Assembly (NCBI GenBank): GCA_030447785.1
Contig: JAUJOF010000002.1
Location: forward strand, 32,369 to 87,364
Direction: 5' to 3'
Source: Solirubrobacteraceae bacterium
Lineage (GTDB): Bacteria; Actinomycetota; Thermoleophilia; Solirubrobacterales; Solirubrobacteraceae
Length of the DNA: 54,996 nucleotides
Positions 34,209 through 41,936 of this stretch are shown here, one piece after another (position 1 is the first letter of the stretch; each line of letters starts with the position of its first letter). A program made the translations under genes and the position numbers. The notes beneath the pieces were generated by a model that saw nothing but the letters and a program-made list of their open reading frames with translations, did not search any database and was not told where the DNA came from.

Positions 34209-36681
34209 GGGGCACCGCCTCCAGCTCGTCGCCCAGCGCCCGCACGATCGTCGCGCGCACGGCGTCGGCGTCCTGGTCGGTCAGGGTGCGGTCCTCCGCG
34301 CGGAACTCGAGGTGCAGCGCCAGCGAACGCTGCCCCTCCCCCACCTGCTCGCCCTCGTAGACGTCGAAGATCTCGATGCGCGCCAGCAACTCCCCGCCCG
34401 CGCGGGTGGCGACCTCCACCACGCACGCCGCGGGCACCCCGGCGGGCACGATGACCGCGAGGTCCTGGCGCACCGCCGGGTGGGTGGTGAGGTCGACGTA
34501 GCGCTCCACCTCCGGCGCGGCGGCCACGACACGGCCCAGGTCGACCGCGAAGGCGGCCACCGGGTCGTCGAGCTCCCAGGTGCGCACGACCAGGGGGTGG
34601 ACCTCGCCCAGGAAGCCGACCCTCTCCCCGGCCACCACGACCGCGGCGCTGCGTCCCGGATGCAGGAAGGGCTCCTCGGCGGGCGTGACCGTCCACTCGA
34701 CGCGCAGGGCGTCGAGCACCGCGGCGAGCACGCCCTTGGCGGCGAAGAAGGAGGCGCGCGGGGGCTGGGGCGTGCCCCACGTGGCCGGCTGCAGCCCGCC
34801 GTGCAGCAGGATGGCCAACGCGTGGTGCTCGTGGGGCAGGCGCCCGCCCCCCGTGCGGTACACCGCGCCCGACTCGAAGAGGGCGAGGTCCCGGTGACCG
34901 TGGGCGACGTTGTGCCCCGCAGCGTCCAGCAGCGAGCCCAGCACCGTGGGGCGCAGGATCGCCTGCCCCTCGCTCATGGGGTTCTCCAGCTCGACCACCG
35001 CGCGCAGCGGGCTGTCGGCGGGCAGGCGCAGGCGCTCCAGCAGCTCGCGGGAGGTGAAGCTCCAGCCCACCACCTCGTGCAGGCCCCGGCCGACGAGCAC
35101 GTCCTCGGCGCGCCGGCGCAGGCGCTGGGGACGCATGAGCAGGCCGCTGGCGCCGCGGCGGGCGGGCAGGGTGGCGGGCAGCGCGTCGAGGCCGTCGATG
35201 CGCGCGATCTCCTCGACCAGGTCGGCCTCGCGGGTGACGTCGAGGCGGCGAAAGGGCGGCACGCTGACCGCCAAGCCCTCGCCTGCGGTCGCGAAGGGCA
35301 CGGCGCCGACGGCCTCGCCGGGCGTCTCCTCCACCCCGAAGTCCAGCGCGCGCAGGATCTCCGCCTGGCGCTCGCGCGCGATCTCCCGGCCCAGCAGGCG
35401 GGTCACCGTGGCGCTGCGCAGCAGCAGCGGCTCGGGAGCGGGTCCCGCCCCGCCGACATCGATCAGCCCCGGCCGCGGCGTCGCCCCGCACAGGTCGACC
35501 ATCAGCCCGTGGGCGACGCTCTGGGCCTCGAGCGTCTGCTCGGGGGCGAGGCCCTTCTCGAAGCGCGCGCTGGCCTCGCTGCGCAGCCCCAGCAGCTGGG
35601 AGGTGCGGTGGATGTTCGGCCCGTCCCAGGTGGCGACCTCCATGAGCACGGTGGTGGTGTCGTCCTGCACCTCGGAGCGCTCGCCGCCCATGACCCCGGC
35701 GATGGAGGTCGGCCCGTCGGCGTCGGCGATGAGCACCATCTCGCCGTCCAGGCGGCGAGGCTGGCCGTCGAGCGTGACGACCTCCTCGCCCTCTCGCGCG
35801 CGGCGCACGACGAGAGTGCCCCCCGCCACCCGGTCCAGGTCGAAGGCGTGCAGCGGCTGGCCGGTGAGCAGCATCGCGTAGTTGGTGATGTCCACGACGT
35901 TGTTGATGGGCCGCTGGCCGGCGGCCATGAGGCGCGCCTTGAGCCACGGCGGCGAGGGGCCGATGCGCACGTCGTCGTAGACGGTCGCGGTGAAGCGCGG
36001 GCACAGGTCGGGATCGCGCACCTCCACGTGGGCGCCCTCGACCTCCCCTGCCCAGGCGGAGGGCAGCGCGCCCTCCCAGGGCGCCACGCGCAGCGGCGCG
36101 CCGGTGGCCGCGTGCACCTCGCGGGCCACGCCGTACACGCCCAGACAGTCGGGCCGGTTGGGCGTGATCTCCAGCTCGAGCACGTCGGTGGCCAGGCCCG
36201 GCAGCAGGTCGAGCAGAGGCGTGCCCGGCACCAGCTCGTCGGACTCCTCGCCCGAGCCGACGTCGTCGAGCACGAGGATCCCGGAGTGGTCGGTGCCGAT
36301 GCCCAGCTCGTCCTCGGCGAGGATCATGCCCGCCGACTCGACCCCGCGCAGCGTGGCGCGCCCGAGCTTGGTGCCGTCGGGCAGGATCGCCCCGGGCTGG
36401 GCCACGGCGACCGTCTGGTCGTGGGCCACGTTGGGCGCGCCGCAGACGATCTGGGCCACGTCGCCCTCGCCCAGCGCGACGCGACAGACGCGCAGGCGGT
36501 CGGCGGCGGGGTGCTGCTCGGCGGCCAGCACGCGGCCGACCACGAAGAGGTCGAGCGCGTCGGGACCGTGGCGCTGCAGGCGCTCGACCTCCGTGCCGGT
36601 CATGGCCAGCCGCGTGGCCAGCTCGCGCGCGGGCAGGTCGGGCGCGCAGAACTCGTGCAGCCACTCGAGCGGGACGCGCAT
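34198..36681 (-). CDS. pheT: Phenylalanyl-tRNA synthetase beta subunit, 827 aa
   Basis: Begins MRVPLEWLHEF and contains the N-terminal tRNA-binding OB domain (VVGRVLAAEQHPAADRLRVC), B3/B4 editing region (NRPDCLGVYGVAREV), B5 domain, class II-like core and the C-terminal ferredoxin-fold anticodon-binding domain (VDLTTHPAVRQDLAVIVP). Length is standard. It pairs with PheS as an alpha2-beta2 enzyme. TGATG overlap with pheS keeps subunit ratio balanced. Confidence 0.96.
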   Translation of the reverse strand: MRVPLEWLHEFCAPDLPARELATRLAMTGTEVERLQRHGPDALDLFVVGRVLAAEQHPAADRLRVCRVALGEGDVAQIVCGAPNVAHDQTVAVAQPGAILPDGTKLGRATLRGVESAGMILAEDELGIGTDHSGILVLDDVGSGEESDELVPGTPLLDLLPGLATDVLELEITPNRPDCLGVYGVAREVHAATGAPLRVAPWEGALPSAWAGEVEGAHVEVRDPDLCPRFTATVYDDVRIGPSPPWLKARLMAAGQRPINNVVDITNYAMLLTGQPLHAFDLDRVAGGTLVVRRAREGEEVVTLDGQPRRLDGEMVLIADADGPTSIAGVMGGERSEVQDDTTTVLMEVATWDGPNIHRTSQLLGLRSEASARFEKGLAPEQTLEAQSVAHGLMVDLCGATPRPGLIDVGGAGPAPEPLLLRSATVTRLLGREIARERQAEILRALDFGVEETPGEAVGAVPFATAGEGLAVSVPPFRRLDVTREADLVEEIARIDGLDALPATLPARRGASGLLMRPQRLRRRAEDVLVGRGLHEVVGWSFTSRELLERLRLPADSPLRAVVELENPMSEGQAILRPTVLGSLLDAAGHNVAHGHRDLALFESGAVYRTGGGRLPHEHHALAILLHGGLQPATWGTPQPPRASFFAAKGVLAAVLDALRVEWTVTPAEEPFLHPGRSAAVVVAGERVGFLGEVHPLVVRTWELDDPVAAFAVDLGRVVAAAPEVERYVDLTTHPAVRQDLAVIVPAGVPAACVVEVATRAGGELLARIEIFDVYEGEQVGEGQRSLALHLEFRAEDRTLTDQDADAVRATIVRALGDELEAVPRGE

Positions 36682-37730
36682 CAGCCGAACTGCTCCAGGA
36701 AGCGCAGGTCGTTGTCATAGAGCAGGCGCAGGTCGGGGACCGCGTGGCGCAGCATCGCGATGCGCTCGATGCCCAGCCCGAAGGCAAAGCCCGCGATGCG
36801 CTCGGGGTCGTAGCGCTCGTCGTCCACGTAGGCGTAGACGTTGGGATCGACCTCGCCCGCGCCGAGGATCTCCAGCCAGCTGGTGCCCTTGCACAGCGCG
36901 CAGCGCGAGCCGTCGCGCAGGTGGCCCTCCGTGCAGTTGAAGCACGACACGTCGACCTCGACGCTGGGCTCGGTGAAGGGGAAGAAGTGCGGGCGCAGGC
37001 GCACCTCGCGCTCGTGGCCGAAGATCGCGCGGGCGAAGGCCAGCAGCGTTCCTTTGAGGTCGGCCAGCGTGATGTCCTCGTCCACGGCCAGGCCCTCGAC
37101 CTGGTGGAACTGCGGGGTGTGCGTGGCGTCGGAGTCGCGGCGGTACACGCGCCCGGGGATGACCACGTACAGCGGCGGAGGGTGGCTCTCCATGGCGCGG
37201 ATCTGCATGGGCGAGGTGTGGGTGCGCAGCACGAGGTCCTCACCCACGTAAAACGTGTCCGTACGATCGCGCGCGGGGTGGTTGGGCGCGTGGTTGAGCG
37301 CGTCGAAGTTGTAGTGCACGAGCTCGACCTCGGGGCCCTCGAGGACGGTGAAGCCCAGACCGAGGAAGACGTCCTCGATCTCGCGGCGCGTGGCGGTGAG
37401 CAGGTGCAGGCGCCCGGCGGGCTGGGGGGGGTCGCCGGGCAGCGTCACGTCGACGCGGTCGGCGGCCAGCCGGGCGTCGAGCTCGGCGCCCTCGAGCTCC
37501 TGCGCGCGGGCGGCGATCTGGGCCTCGAGGGCCTGGCGGGCCTGGTTGGCCGCCCTGCCCACCTGGCCGCGCTGGTCGGGCGGGAGGTCGGCCACGCCGC
37601 GCAGCAGGTTGGGCAGCTCGGCGCGGCGGCCCAGGTGGCGCACGCGCGCCTCCTCCAGGGCGGCCGTGGTCGCCGCGCCGGCCACGTCGCGCTCGCCCTC
37701 GGCGCGCAGCTGCTCGATGCGCTCGATCAC
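36681..37730 (-). CDS. pheS: Phenylalanyl-tRNA synthetase alpha subunit, 349 aa
   Basis: An N-terminal coiled coil is followed by the class II catalytic domain (LHLLTATRREIEDVFLGLGF, RTHTSPMQIRAM, THTPQFHQVEGL, GLGIERIAML). A four-cysteine insert, Cys263, 266, 277 and 280 (CFNC...CALC), forms a probable zinc ribbon before the last strand, as in many Gram-positive PheS proteins. It starts with GTG overlapping the methyltransferase stop by 4 nt. Confidence 0.96.
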   Translation of the reverse strand: MIERIEQLRAEGERDVAGAATTAALEEARVRHLGRRAELPNLLRGVADLPPDQRGQVGRAANQARQALEAQIAARAQELEGAELDARLAADRVDVTLPGDPPQPAGRLHLLTATRREIEDVFLGLGFTVLEGPEVELVHYNFDALNHAPNHPARDRTDTFYVGEDLVLRTHTSPMQIRAMESHPPPLYVVIPGRVYRRDSDATHTPQFHQVEGLAVDEDITLADLKGTLLAFARAIFGHEREVRLRPHFFPFTEPSVEVDVSCFNCTEGHLRDGSRCALCKGTSWLEILGAGEVDPNVYAYVDDERYDPERIAGFAFGLGIERIAMLRHAVPDLRLLYDNDLRFLEQFG

Positions 37731-38398
37731 CCCGCCAACCTACCCGCGAGCTCGTAGAGACCGATGGTCGCCGCCATGGCCGCGTTGAGCGAGTCGCCGC
37801 GGATGGGGATGTGGGCGACCCGGTCGCACGCGGCGACCACCTCGGCCGGAAGACCGGCGCGCTCGGCCCCGACGACCAGGCTGACCTCGGCCCCGGCCGC
37901 GAGGGTCGCCAACGGCTGCCCTTCCCCCGCCACCAGCGCGATGGTCTCGCCCGGCAGGCCCTCCACCCCGCCGCGCGCGAGGGGCACCGTGAACACCGCG
38001 CCCATCGACGCCCGCACGGCCTTGGGACCGAAGGGGTCGGCGCAGCCGGGGCCCAGCACCACGCTGGCGGCCCCGAAGGCGTGCGCGCTGCGCAGCACCG
38101 CTCCGACGTTGCCGGGATCGCCCACGCCGTGCAGGTACACGCACAGCGGGCCGAGCGGGGCCGGCGCCCAGCGCTCCGCGAAGACGCCCAGCTCGCGGGT
38201 GCCCGAGCCCAGCGCGGACACCTTCGCGAGCACCTCGGCCTGCACGTCCACCCCGGCGCGCAGGCGCGCGAGCGCCTCCCAGCCCGCCTCGTCGGCGGCG
38301 GCCAGCAGGTCCTCGCCCTCGGCCACGAAGCGCCCGTCGCGCCGGCGCTGCAGGCGGCGGATGTCCTTGAGGAGCGGGTTGTGGTGGGAGGTGATCAC
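37727..38398 (-). CDS. SpoU/TrmH-family RNA 2-prime-O-methyltransferase, 223 aa
   Basis: The N-terminal substrate domain starts ITSHHNPLLKDIRRLQRRR. The knotted SPOUT domain has the three family motifs: LHGVGDPGNVGAVLRSAHAFG, LVVGAERAGLPAEV and IPIRGDSLNAAMAATIGLYE. It methylates rRNA or tRNA ribose; the exact target is not readable. I chose the GTG at 38398 because similarity begins there; a longer frame upstream would cross the terminator and rplT. It is the first gene of the uninterrupted operon down to argD. Confidence 0.9.
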   Translation of the reverse strand: MITSHHNPLLKDIRRLQRRRDGRFVAEGEDLLAAADEAGWEALARLRAGVDVQAEVLAKVSALGSGTRELGVFAERWAPAPLGPLCVYLHGVGDPGNVGAVLRSAHAFGAASVVLGPGCADPFGPKAVRASMGAVFTVPLARGGVEGLPGETIALVAGEGQPLATLAAGAEVSLVVGAERAGLPAEVVAACDRVAHIPIRGDSLNAAMAATIGLYELAGRLAG

Positions 38399-38403
38399 GA
38401 GAA

Positions 38404-38438
38404 CGAAAAAGGGCGCCGTCCTGATGGAAGCGGCGCCC
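38404..38438 (-). terminator. Rho-independent terminator of rpmI-rplT
   Basis: On the minus strand an 8-bp perfect GC stem (38431-38438 with 38411-38418), 12-nt loop, is followed directly by five T (38410-38406). This is the best intrinsic terminator in the window. Its T-run ends only 7 nt before the GTG of the next gene. Confidence 0.85.
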
Positions 38439-38463
38439 GGGAGGTGGTCGATGTCGGCTGGTG

Positions 38464-38823
38464 TCAGGCGGCCGACGCCTCGCGGGCGGCATCGGCGAAT
38501 CGGCGGAAGGTCTCGGGGTCGCGCACGGCGATGTCGGCCAGGACCTTGCGGTCCAGCTCGATGCCCGCGGCCGCCATCCCATGCATGAAGGTCGCGTAGG
38601 TCAGGCCGTTCTGGCGCGCGGCGGCGTTGATACGGGTGATCCACAGGCGGCGGAAGTCGCGCTTGCGGTTGCGCCGGTCGCGGTAGGCGTAGGAGTCGGC
38701 CTTCATGACCGCTTCCTTGGCGCGCTTGTAGTTGGAGTGCGCCTCCCCGCGGTAGCCCTTGGCCCGCTCGAGCGTGGCCCGGCGCTTCTTGCGCGCGTGG
38801 ACGGAGCGCTTCACACGCGTCAT
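38464..38823 (-). CDS. rplT: 50S ribosomal protein L20, 119 aa
   Basis: Basic N-terminal half ([26 protein letters not shown] trimmed here to its pattern) and [14 protein letters not shown] identify L20. In many bacteria L20 represses its own operon by binding the mRNA leader. The ATG overlaps the rpmI stop by 4 nt (ATGA), and the strong terminator lies 25 nt downstream. Confidence 0.97.
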   Translation of the reverse strand: MTRVKRSVHARKKRRATLERAKGYRGEAHSNYKRAKEAVMKADSYAYRDRRNRKRDFRRLWITRINAAARQNGLTYATFMHGMAAAGIELDRKVLADIAVRDPETFRRFADAAREASAA

Positions 38824-39020
38824 CGCTTCACCCCGAGCATCTCCTTGACCCGGCGCTCGTCCTCCTTGTGCAGGTAGGTCGGCCGGCTCAGCCGGCGCTT
38901 GCGCTTGGGGGACTTCTTCTCGAGGATGTGGCTCGTGAAGGCGTGACGGCCGCGCACCTTGCCCTTGGCGGTGACCTTGAAGCGCTTCTTGGCGCCCGAG
39001 TGGGTCTTCATCTTGGGCAT
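38820..39020 (-). CDS. rpmI: 50S ribosomal protein L35, 66 aa
   Basis: [20 protein letters not shown] and the Lys/Arg-rich tail are standard for L35. CATACT lies 9 nt before the ATG (minus 39035-39030) and there is no Shine-Dalgarno sequence, so the gene may start a separate leaderless transcript. That would fit its separation from infC here. Confidence 0.96.
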   Translation of the reverse strand: MPKMKTHSGAKKRFKVTAKGKVRGRHAFTSHILEKKSPKRKRRLSRPTYLHKEDERRVKEMLGVKR

Positions 39021-39089
39021 AGGCGCGACAGTATGGCAAAGGGTGCTTCCCCGGCCCCGGGCACGTCGCTGCTGATTCGCTGGGGCCGG

Positions 39090-39289
39090 TCAGTCGCCGC
39101 GAGGCGAGGCGCGCTCTTGCTCGGCTCGACGCAGGCGGGCATCGGCAGTCGCAAGGGCCCGCTCGAGTTCCCTCAGCCGCGCCATGGTGTCGGACGCAGG
39201 GCGTACATCTTCGCCCGATACAGGTCACGGCGCTGGCGGTGGTGGCGAGCCTCGGCCCGCAGCGCGTCCAGCCGCGACCCACCGGCCAT
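39090..39289 (-). pseudogene. Short charged protein split by a frameshift
   Basis: One frame from the ATG at 39289 reads [19 protein letters not shown], continues [13 protein letters not shown] and then stops at 39173. A second frame, from about 39185 to 39090, reads [20 protein letters not shown]. Adding one base near 39183-39190 joins them into a ~64-residue helical protein with even charge pattern and a [12 protein letters not shown] junction that I have seen in short actinobacterial proteins. The start overlaps the stop of the upstream coiled-coil gene (TGATG). It may be a real pseudogene or a base-call error. Confidence 0.45.
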
Positions 39290-39573
39290 CACAGGCCACG
39301 CCGACGCGCGTCGCGGCTGAGGTCGCGTGCCATCTGCTCGGGCTCCGTACGCCTGCGCAAGTGGTCGATGTGCTCCTCTTCGCGGACCGCCTGGCGATAA
39401 ACCGCGTCCTGCAGACCCTCGAGCGCCGACTCCAGATGCTCCATCCGCGCCTCGAGCGTCGTCAACCGCTGTTGCCAATCGGCATCTGCCGGCCGAGGGC
39501 TTGATCGTTGCGCGCCGCTACCCGCTCGCGACATGCGACGCACCCGCTCGGCGATCGTGGTGGACCTCAGCAT
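39289..39573 (-). CDS. Small coiled-coil protein, 94 aa
   Basis: After a basic, Ser/Arg-rich N-terminus the protein is a clean heptad coil (QQRLTTLEARMEHLESALEG, then LQDAVYRQAVREEEHIDHL) and ends with ARDLSRDARRRGL, a pattern repeated in short conserved actinobacterial proteins. No catalytic motif. The coil indicates dimerisation or docking to a partner. It is coupled to the frameshifted gene downstream by TGATG. Confidence 0.55.
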   Translation of the reverse strand: MLRSTTIAERVRRMSRAGSGAQRSSPRPADADWQQRLTTLEARMEHLESALEGLQDAVYRQAVREEEHIDHLRRRTEPEQMARDLSRDARRRGL

Positions 39574-39903
39574 CGCTCAGTACCTTCCGACCCTCTCGCT
39601 GGGAAGTCGCGCGCAAGGAAGAGAGGGGTGAGACCCGACGAGCGAGGTAGAGACTGCCCCGCGGGTCTCGAATCATTCGCCCCTGCTCCCCGCCTCGGCG
39701 CGAGTCGCGCGTCGGTGGCCTTGGGGTTCGGGCTGAGGTCCTGCCCGCACGGTCAGCTCGACGACCCAGGGTACTCCTCTGTGAGCGCGCCCCCAACCGA
39801 GATGCATCGGGCCGCGTCCTCGCTCGGCATCCCGGCTGTTCCGAACACCCACGCCCGCAGGCAGCTAGACTCATGATCCGGGCTTCTATAGAAAGGGTCG
39901 CTA
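39574..39903. other. 330-bp intergenic region upstream of the zinc-ribbon gene
   Basis: No believable coding frame. It holds an inverted repeat GAGACCCG (39630-39637) / CGGGTCTC (39662-39669) with a 24-nt loop, a possible -10 TAGACT (39868-39873) and a perfect 10-bp palindrome TTCTATAGAA (39886-39895) just before the ribosome site of the next gene. Base composition is a little less GC-rich than the flanks. Confidence 0.4.
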
Positions 39904-40125
39904 ATGACCCACGTCTGCTGCCCAAGCTGCCGGCTGCGTTTCACTCGCGCCGCCGCGCCATCGGTCGTGGTCTGCCCAGAATGCGGTGAGCCACCTCAAC
40001 CAGCTCCCAGCGCCCAGCGCGCCCTCGGATTCCGTCTGATCTCCGACCATGACCGCTCCGACGCGCTGTCGCACGCAGTCACAGTCGCGATGCCAGTCCC
40101 CACGCCCAGCACGCCGCCATCATGA
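39904..40125 (+). CDS. Small zinc-ribbon protein, 73 aa
   Basis: Two Cys pairs, HVCCPSC near the start and VVCPECGEPP ~20 residues later, form a rubredoxin-type zinc knuckle, followed by a flexible Pro-rich tail. AAAGG lies 8 nt before the ATG, and a palindrome overlaps the probable promoter. Such proteins may bind nucleic acid or partner proteins; there is no evidence for either. It is the first of several short plus-strand genes inserted between infC and rpmI. Confidence 0.6.
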   Translation: MTHVCCPSCRLRFTRAAAPSVVVCPECGEPPQPAPSAQRALGFRLISDHDRSDALSHAVTVAMPVPTPSTPPS

Positions 40126-40343
40126 CCGACCGACACCTCCACCTTCTCGCGCTGGCCGTCCGCCACACCCAGCGCCAGCTCGACAACGACGACGCCGTCC
40201 ACGGCGGTCCCGCATCCGCTGAACGACGGCAAGACCTCCAACAAAGGGCGACGCGGACCAGAGCACTCGTTGGCGCCGCCCAAGCAAGACGACGTCAGGC
40301 ATTCCACCTGAGAAGTCCGCTTGCCTCCCCGCAGGACGACTAG
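40122..40343 (+). CDS. Hypothetical protein, 73 aa
   Basis: Starts with an ATG overlapping the previous stop by 4 nt (ATGA). Mostly polar and helical (LHLLALAVRHTQRQLDNDD, then RRQDLQQRATRTRALVGAAQ) without a recognisable domain. The coupling and helical pattern argue for a real gene; lack of any known motif and low complexity argue against. A chance frame cannot be excluded. Confidence 0.4.
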   Translation: MTDRHLHLLALAVRHTQRQLDNDDAVHGGPASAERRQDLQQRATRTRALVGAAQARRRQAFHLRSPLASPQDD

Positions 40344-40346
40344 CTT
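40341..40346 (+). promoter_or_regulatory. Putative leaderless -10
   Basis: TAGCTT ends 6 nt before the GTG at 40353, overlapping the stop of the preceding frame. The same hexamer stands before the L-isoaspartyl methyltransferase gene. TTGCCT at 40321-40326 is a possible but too close -35. Confidence 0.4.
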
Positions 40347-40352
40347 CGGACC

Positions 40353-40622
40353 GTGGACGACAACACGATTCGCACCTTGGTGACGCGCTTGTCGCGACCT
40401 CACCCCTCCGGGGGCGACGTCATCGAACGTGCCGCGATCCTCGCCGAGGGCGCCGACTCCGCGGCCATCCTGACGTGGGTCTTGACGCACGCCGGAGAAC
40501 CCGAAGACCTCGCTCCTCGGGTCTCCGCGCACGGCCTGCACGACACGCGGCTACACGACAGCGTCTACGCAGGTCATCGGACGCCGCTGCGCTACGTGCT
40601 GCCTGCTGGGGCGCTGCAATGA
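40353..40622 (+). CDS. Hypothetical protein, 89 aa
   Basis: Leaderless-type GTG start. LVTRLSRPHPSGGDVIERAAI, then ILAEGADSAAILTWVLTHAG, forms a compact helical domain and the rest is polar. I recognise the RLSRPHPSGG-VIERAAI pattern as recurring in short Solirubrobacterales-type proteins but know no function. Probably a cytoplasmic regulator or adaptor (speculative). Confidence 0.5.
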   Translation: MDDNTIRTLVTRLSRPHPSGGDVIERAAILAEGADSAAILTWVLTHAGEPEDLAPRVSAHGLHDTRLHDSVYAGHRTPLRYVLPAGALQ

Positions 40623-40728
40623 ACCCTCGGCGCCACCAGGGGGGTGGGATCGCTTCCGTCCAGAACCCGCCGGAGCACGCGAGCTCCACCCAGACCGGGC
40701 TCTTGCGAAGCGCCTCCCGCCGGAGCCT

Positions 40729-40959
40729 GTGATCGACGACGAGGCCGCGACACGCTCCGCGGAGACCGGACCGCAGATCACGGCGAGGCTCTGCGACGGT
40801 CCTCTGGAAGGTCAGAGCATCGCTGTTGAGGTGGTCGAGGGTCGCCCGCCCAAGACCATCCTGGTGCCTGTCGACGCGGGGAGCTCGTGTCGCTACTGCC
40901 TCGCGGACTGGGTCCAAGCCGGTTCTTCTGCGGTGTACACGTTCCTGTACGACGTGTAG
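40729..40959 (+). CDS. Hypothetical protein with CxxC, 76 aa
   Basis: ITARLCDGPLEGQSIAVEVVEGRPPKTILVP reads as two beta strands, followed by SSCRYCLADWVQAG, an RYCLADW motif with a Cys pair, and a YTFLYDV end. The fold looks like a small beta domain with a Cys-x-x-Cys turn. The GTG has GGAG only 3 nt upstream. The ~107 bp before it hold a 37-codon frame at 40619 with no features. Confidence 0.5.
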   Translation: MIDDEAATRSAETGPQITARLCDGPLEGQSIAVEVVEGRPPKTILVPVDAGSSCRYCLADWVQAGSSAVYTFLYDV

Positions 40960-41038
40960 ACGATCGGCGAAGCGCATGACGGTCAGCGAGGAGGCCACGA
41001 GGACCGGGGCCTGTCTGGCTCGTCGGCGTCGACGGGGC

Positions 41039-41755
41039 TCAGCCCGCGGGGCGCTGGGCCACGGCCAGGAGGACCTCGCCCGTCACGACCGTACGCTCGC
41101 TCCGGGTGGTGGCCTCCGCGGCCACCGCGCGCTCCACCGCGGTGCGCAGCGTGGTGGCCTCCTCGGTGGGCAGGCGGGCGAACGCGCCGGCCAGCGGGCC
41201 CAGCACCGCGCACAGGCGCTCCACCGCCTCCCCCGGGGAGGCGAAACCCATGCGTATCGTGGCCTGCTCGCTGCCCAGCAGCTGTGCGCCCGCGTCGCCC
41301 AGCCGGTCACCGAGGCGGTCTTGTGCGCCCCAGGCCACCGGCCCGCGCCCGCCGCCCGGCGGCGGGTCGGCGATGGCGGCCAGGCGCAGGAGGCGGCCCA
41401 CCGCGCCGGCGCGGGTCCACAGCGCCAGCGCGATCCGCCCGCCCGGACGGGTGACGCGCACGAGCTGGGCCAGCGCACGGTGGGGCCGCGCGCAGAAGGC
41501 GGGCGCGAGGGCCGACCAGGTGGCGTCGAAGCTCGCGTCCGCGAAGGGCAGGGCCTCCAGGTCTCCCTCGCGCCAGTCGATCTCCGCCCCCGCGGCCGCG
41601 GCGCGGCGGCGTGCCGCGGCGAGCAGCGTCGGGCTGAGGTCGCAGGCGGTGACCACCGCGTCGCGCTCGGCCAGCTCCAGTGCCACGTTGCCGTCGCCGC
41701 AGCCGGCGTCGAGCACCCGCTCGCCGACCGAGGGCGAGGCGAGCTCGAGCAGCAT
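41039..41755 (-). CDS. Class I SAM-dependent methyltransferase, at least 238 aa
   Basis: Motif I VLDAGCGDGNVALELAE, the acidic loop TACDLSPTLL, motif post-II EGDLEALPFADASFDATWS and VTRPGGRIALALWT make a Ubie/menG-type methyltransferase. The ATG at 41755 begins just before motif I, but in the same frame coding-like sequence with matches to the paralogue at 42746-43639 (SRRGLFTGLRRRL, then LRTAWEGSDGRLWAQTAG) extends to about 41925 without an ATG, GTG or TTG. A CTG at 41932 would include it. The substrate is unknown. Confidence 0.8.
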   Translation of the reverse strand: MLLELASPSVGERVLDAGCGDGNVALELAERDAVVTACDLSPTLLAAARRRAAAAGAEIDWREGDLEALPFADASFDATWSALAPAFCARPHRALAQLVRVTRPGGRIALALWTRAGAVGRLLRLAAIADPPPGGGRGPVAWGAQDRLGDRLGDAGAQLLGSEQATIRMGFASPGEAVERLCAVLGPLAGAFARLPTEEATTLRTAVERAVAAEATTRSERTVVTGEVLLAVAQRPAG

Positions 41756-41936
41756 TCCCGCGGTCTGGGCCCACAGGCGCCCATCCGAGCCCTCCCACGC
41801 TGTGCGCAGGCGGTCGCGGACCTCTTCCTGGGCGTCCGCGTCGGCGCCGGCGGTGAGCGGTGGATCCTCGCCTGGGGTCAGGCGCCGCCTGAGCCCGGTG
41901 AACAGCCCCCGGCGGGAGACCCCGTCGGCCAGCGGA

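Noticed and set aside
34312..36720. An 802-codon plus-strand frame opposite pheT
   Set aside because: Shadow of pheT; His/Gln/Val-rich without any recognisable domain.
39886..39895. Palindrome TTCTATAGAA as an operator
   Set aside because: Perfect but only 10 bp and overlapping a promoter/ribosome-site region; too short to assign to a regulator. Kept only as a note on the spacer.
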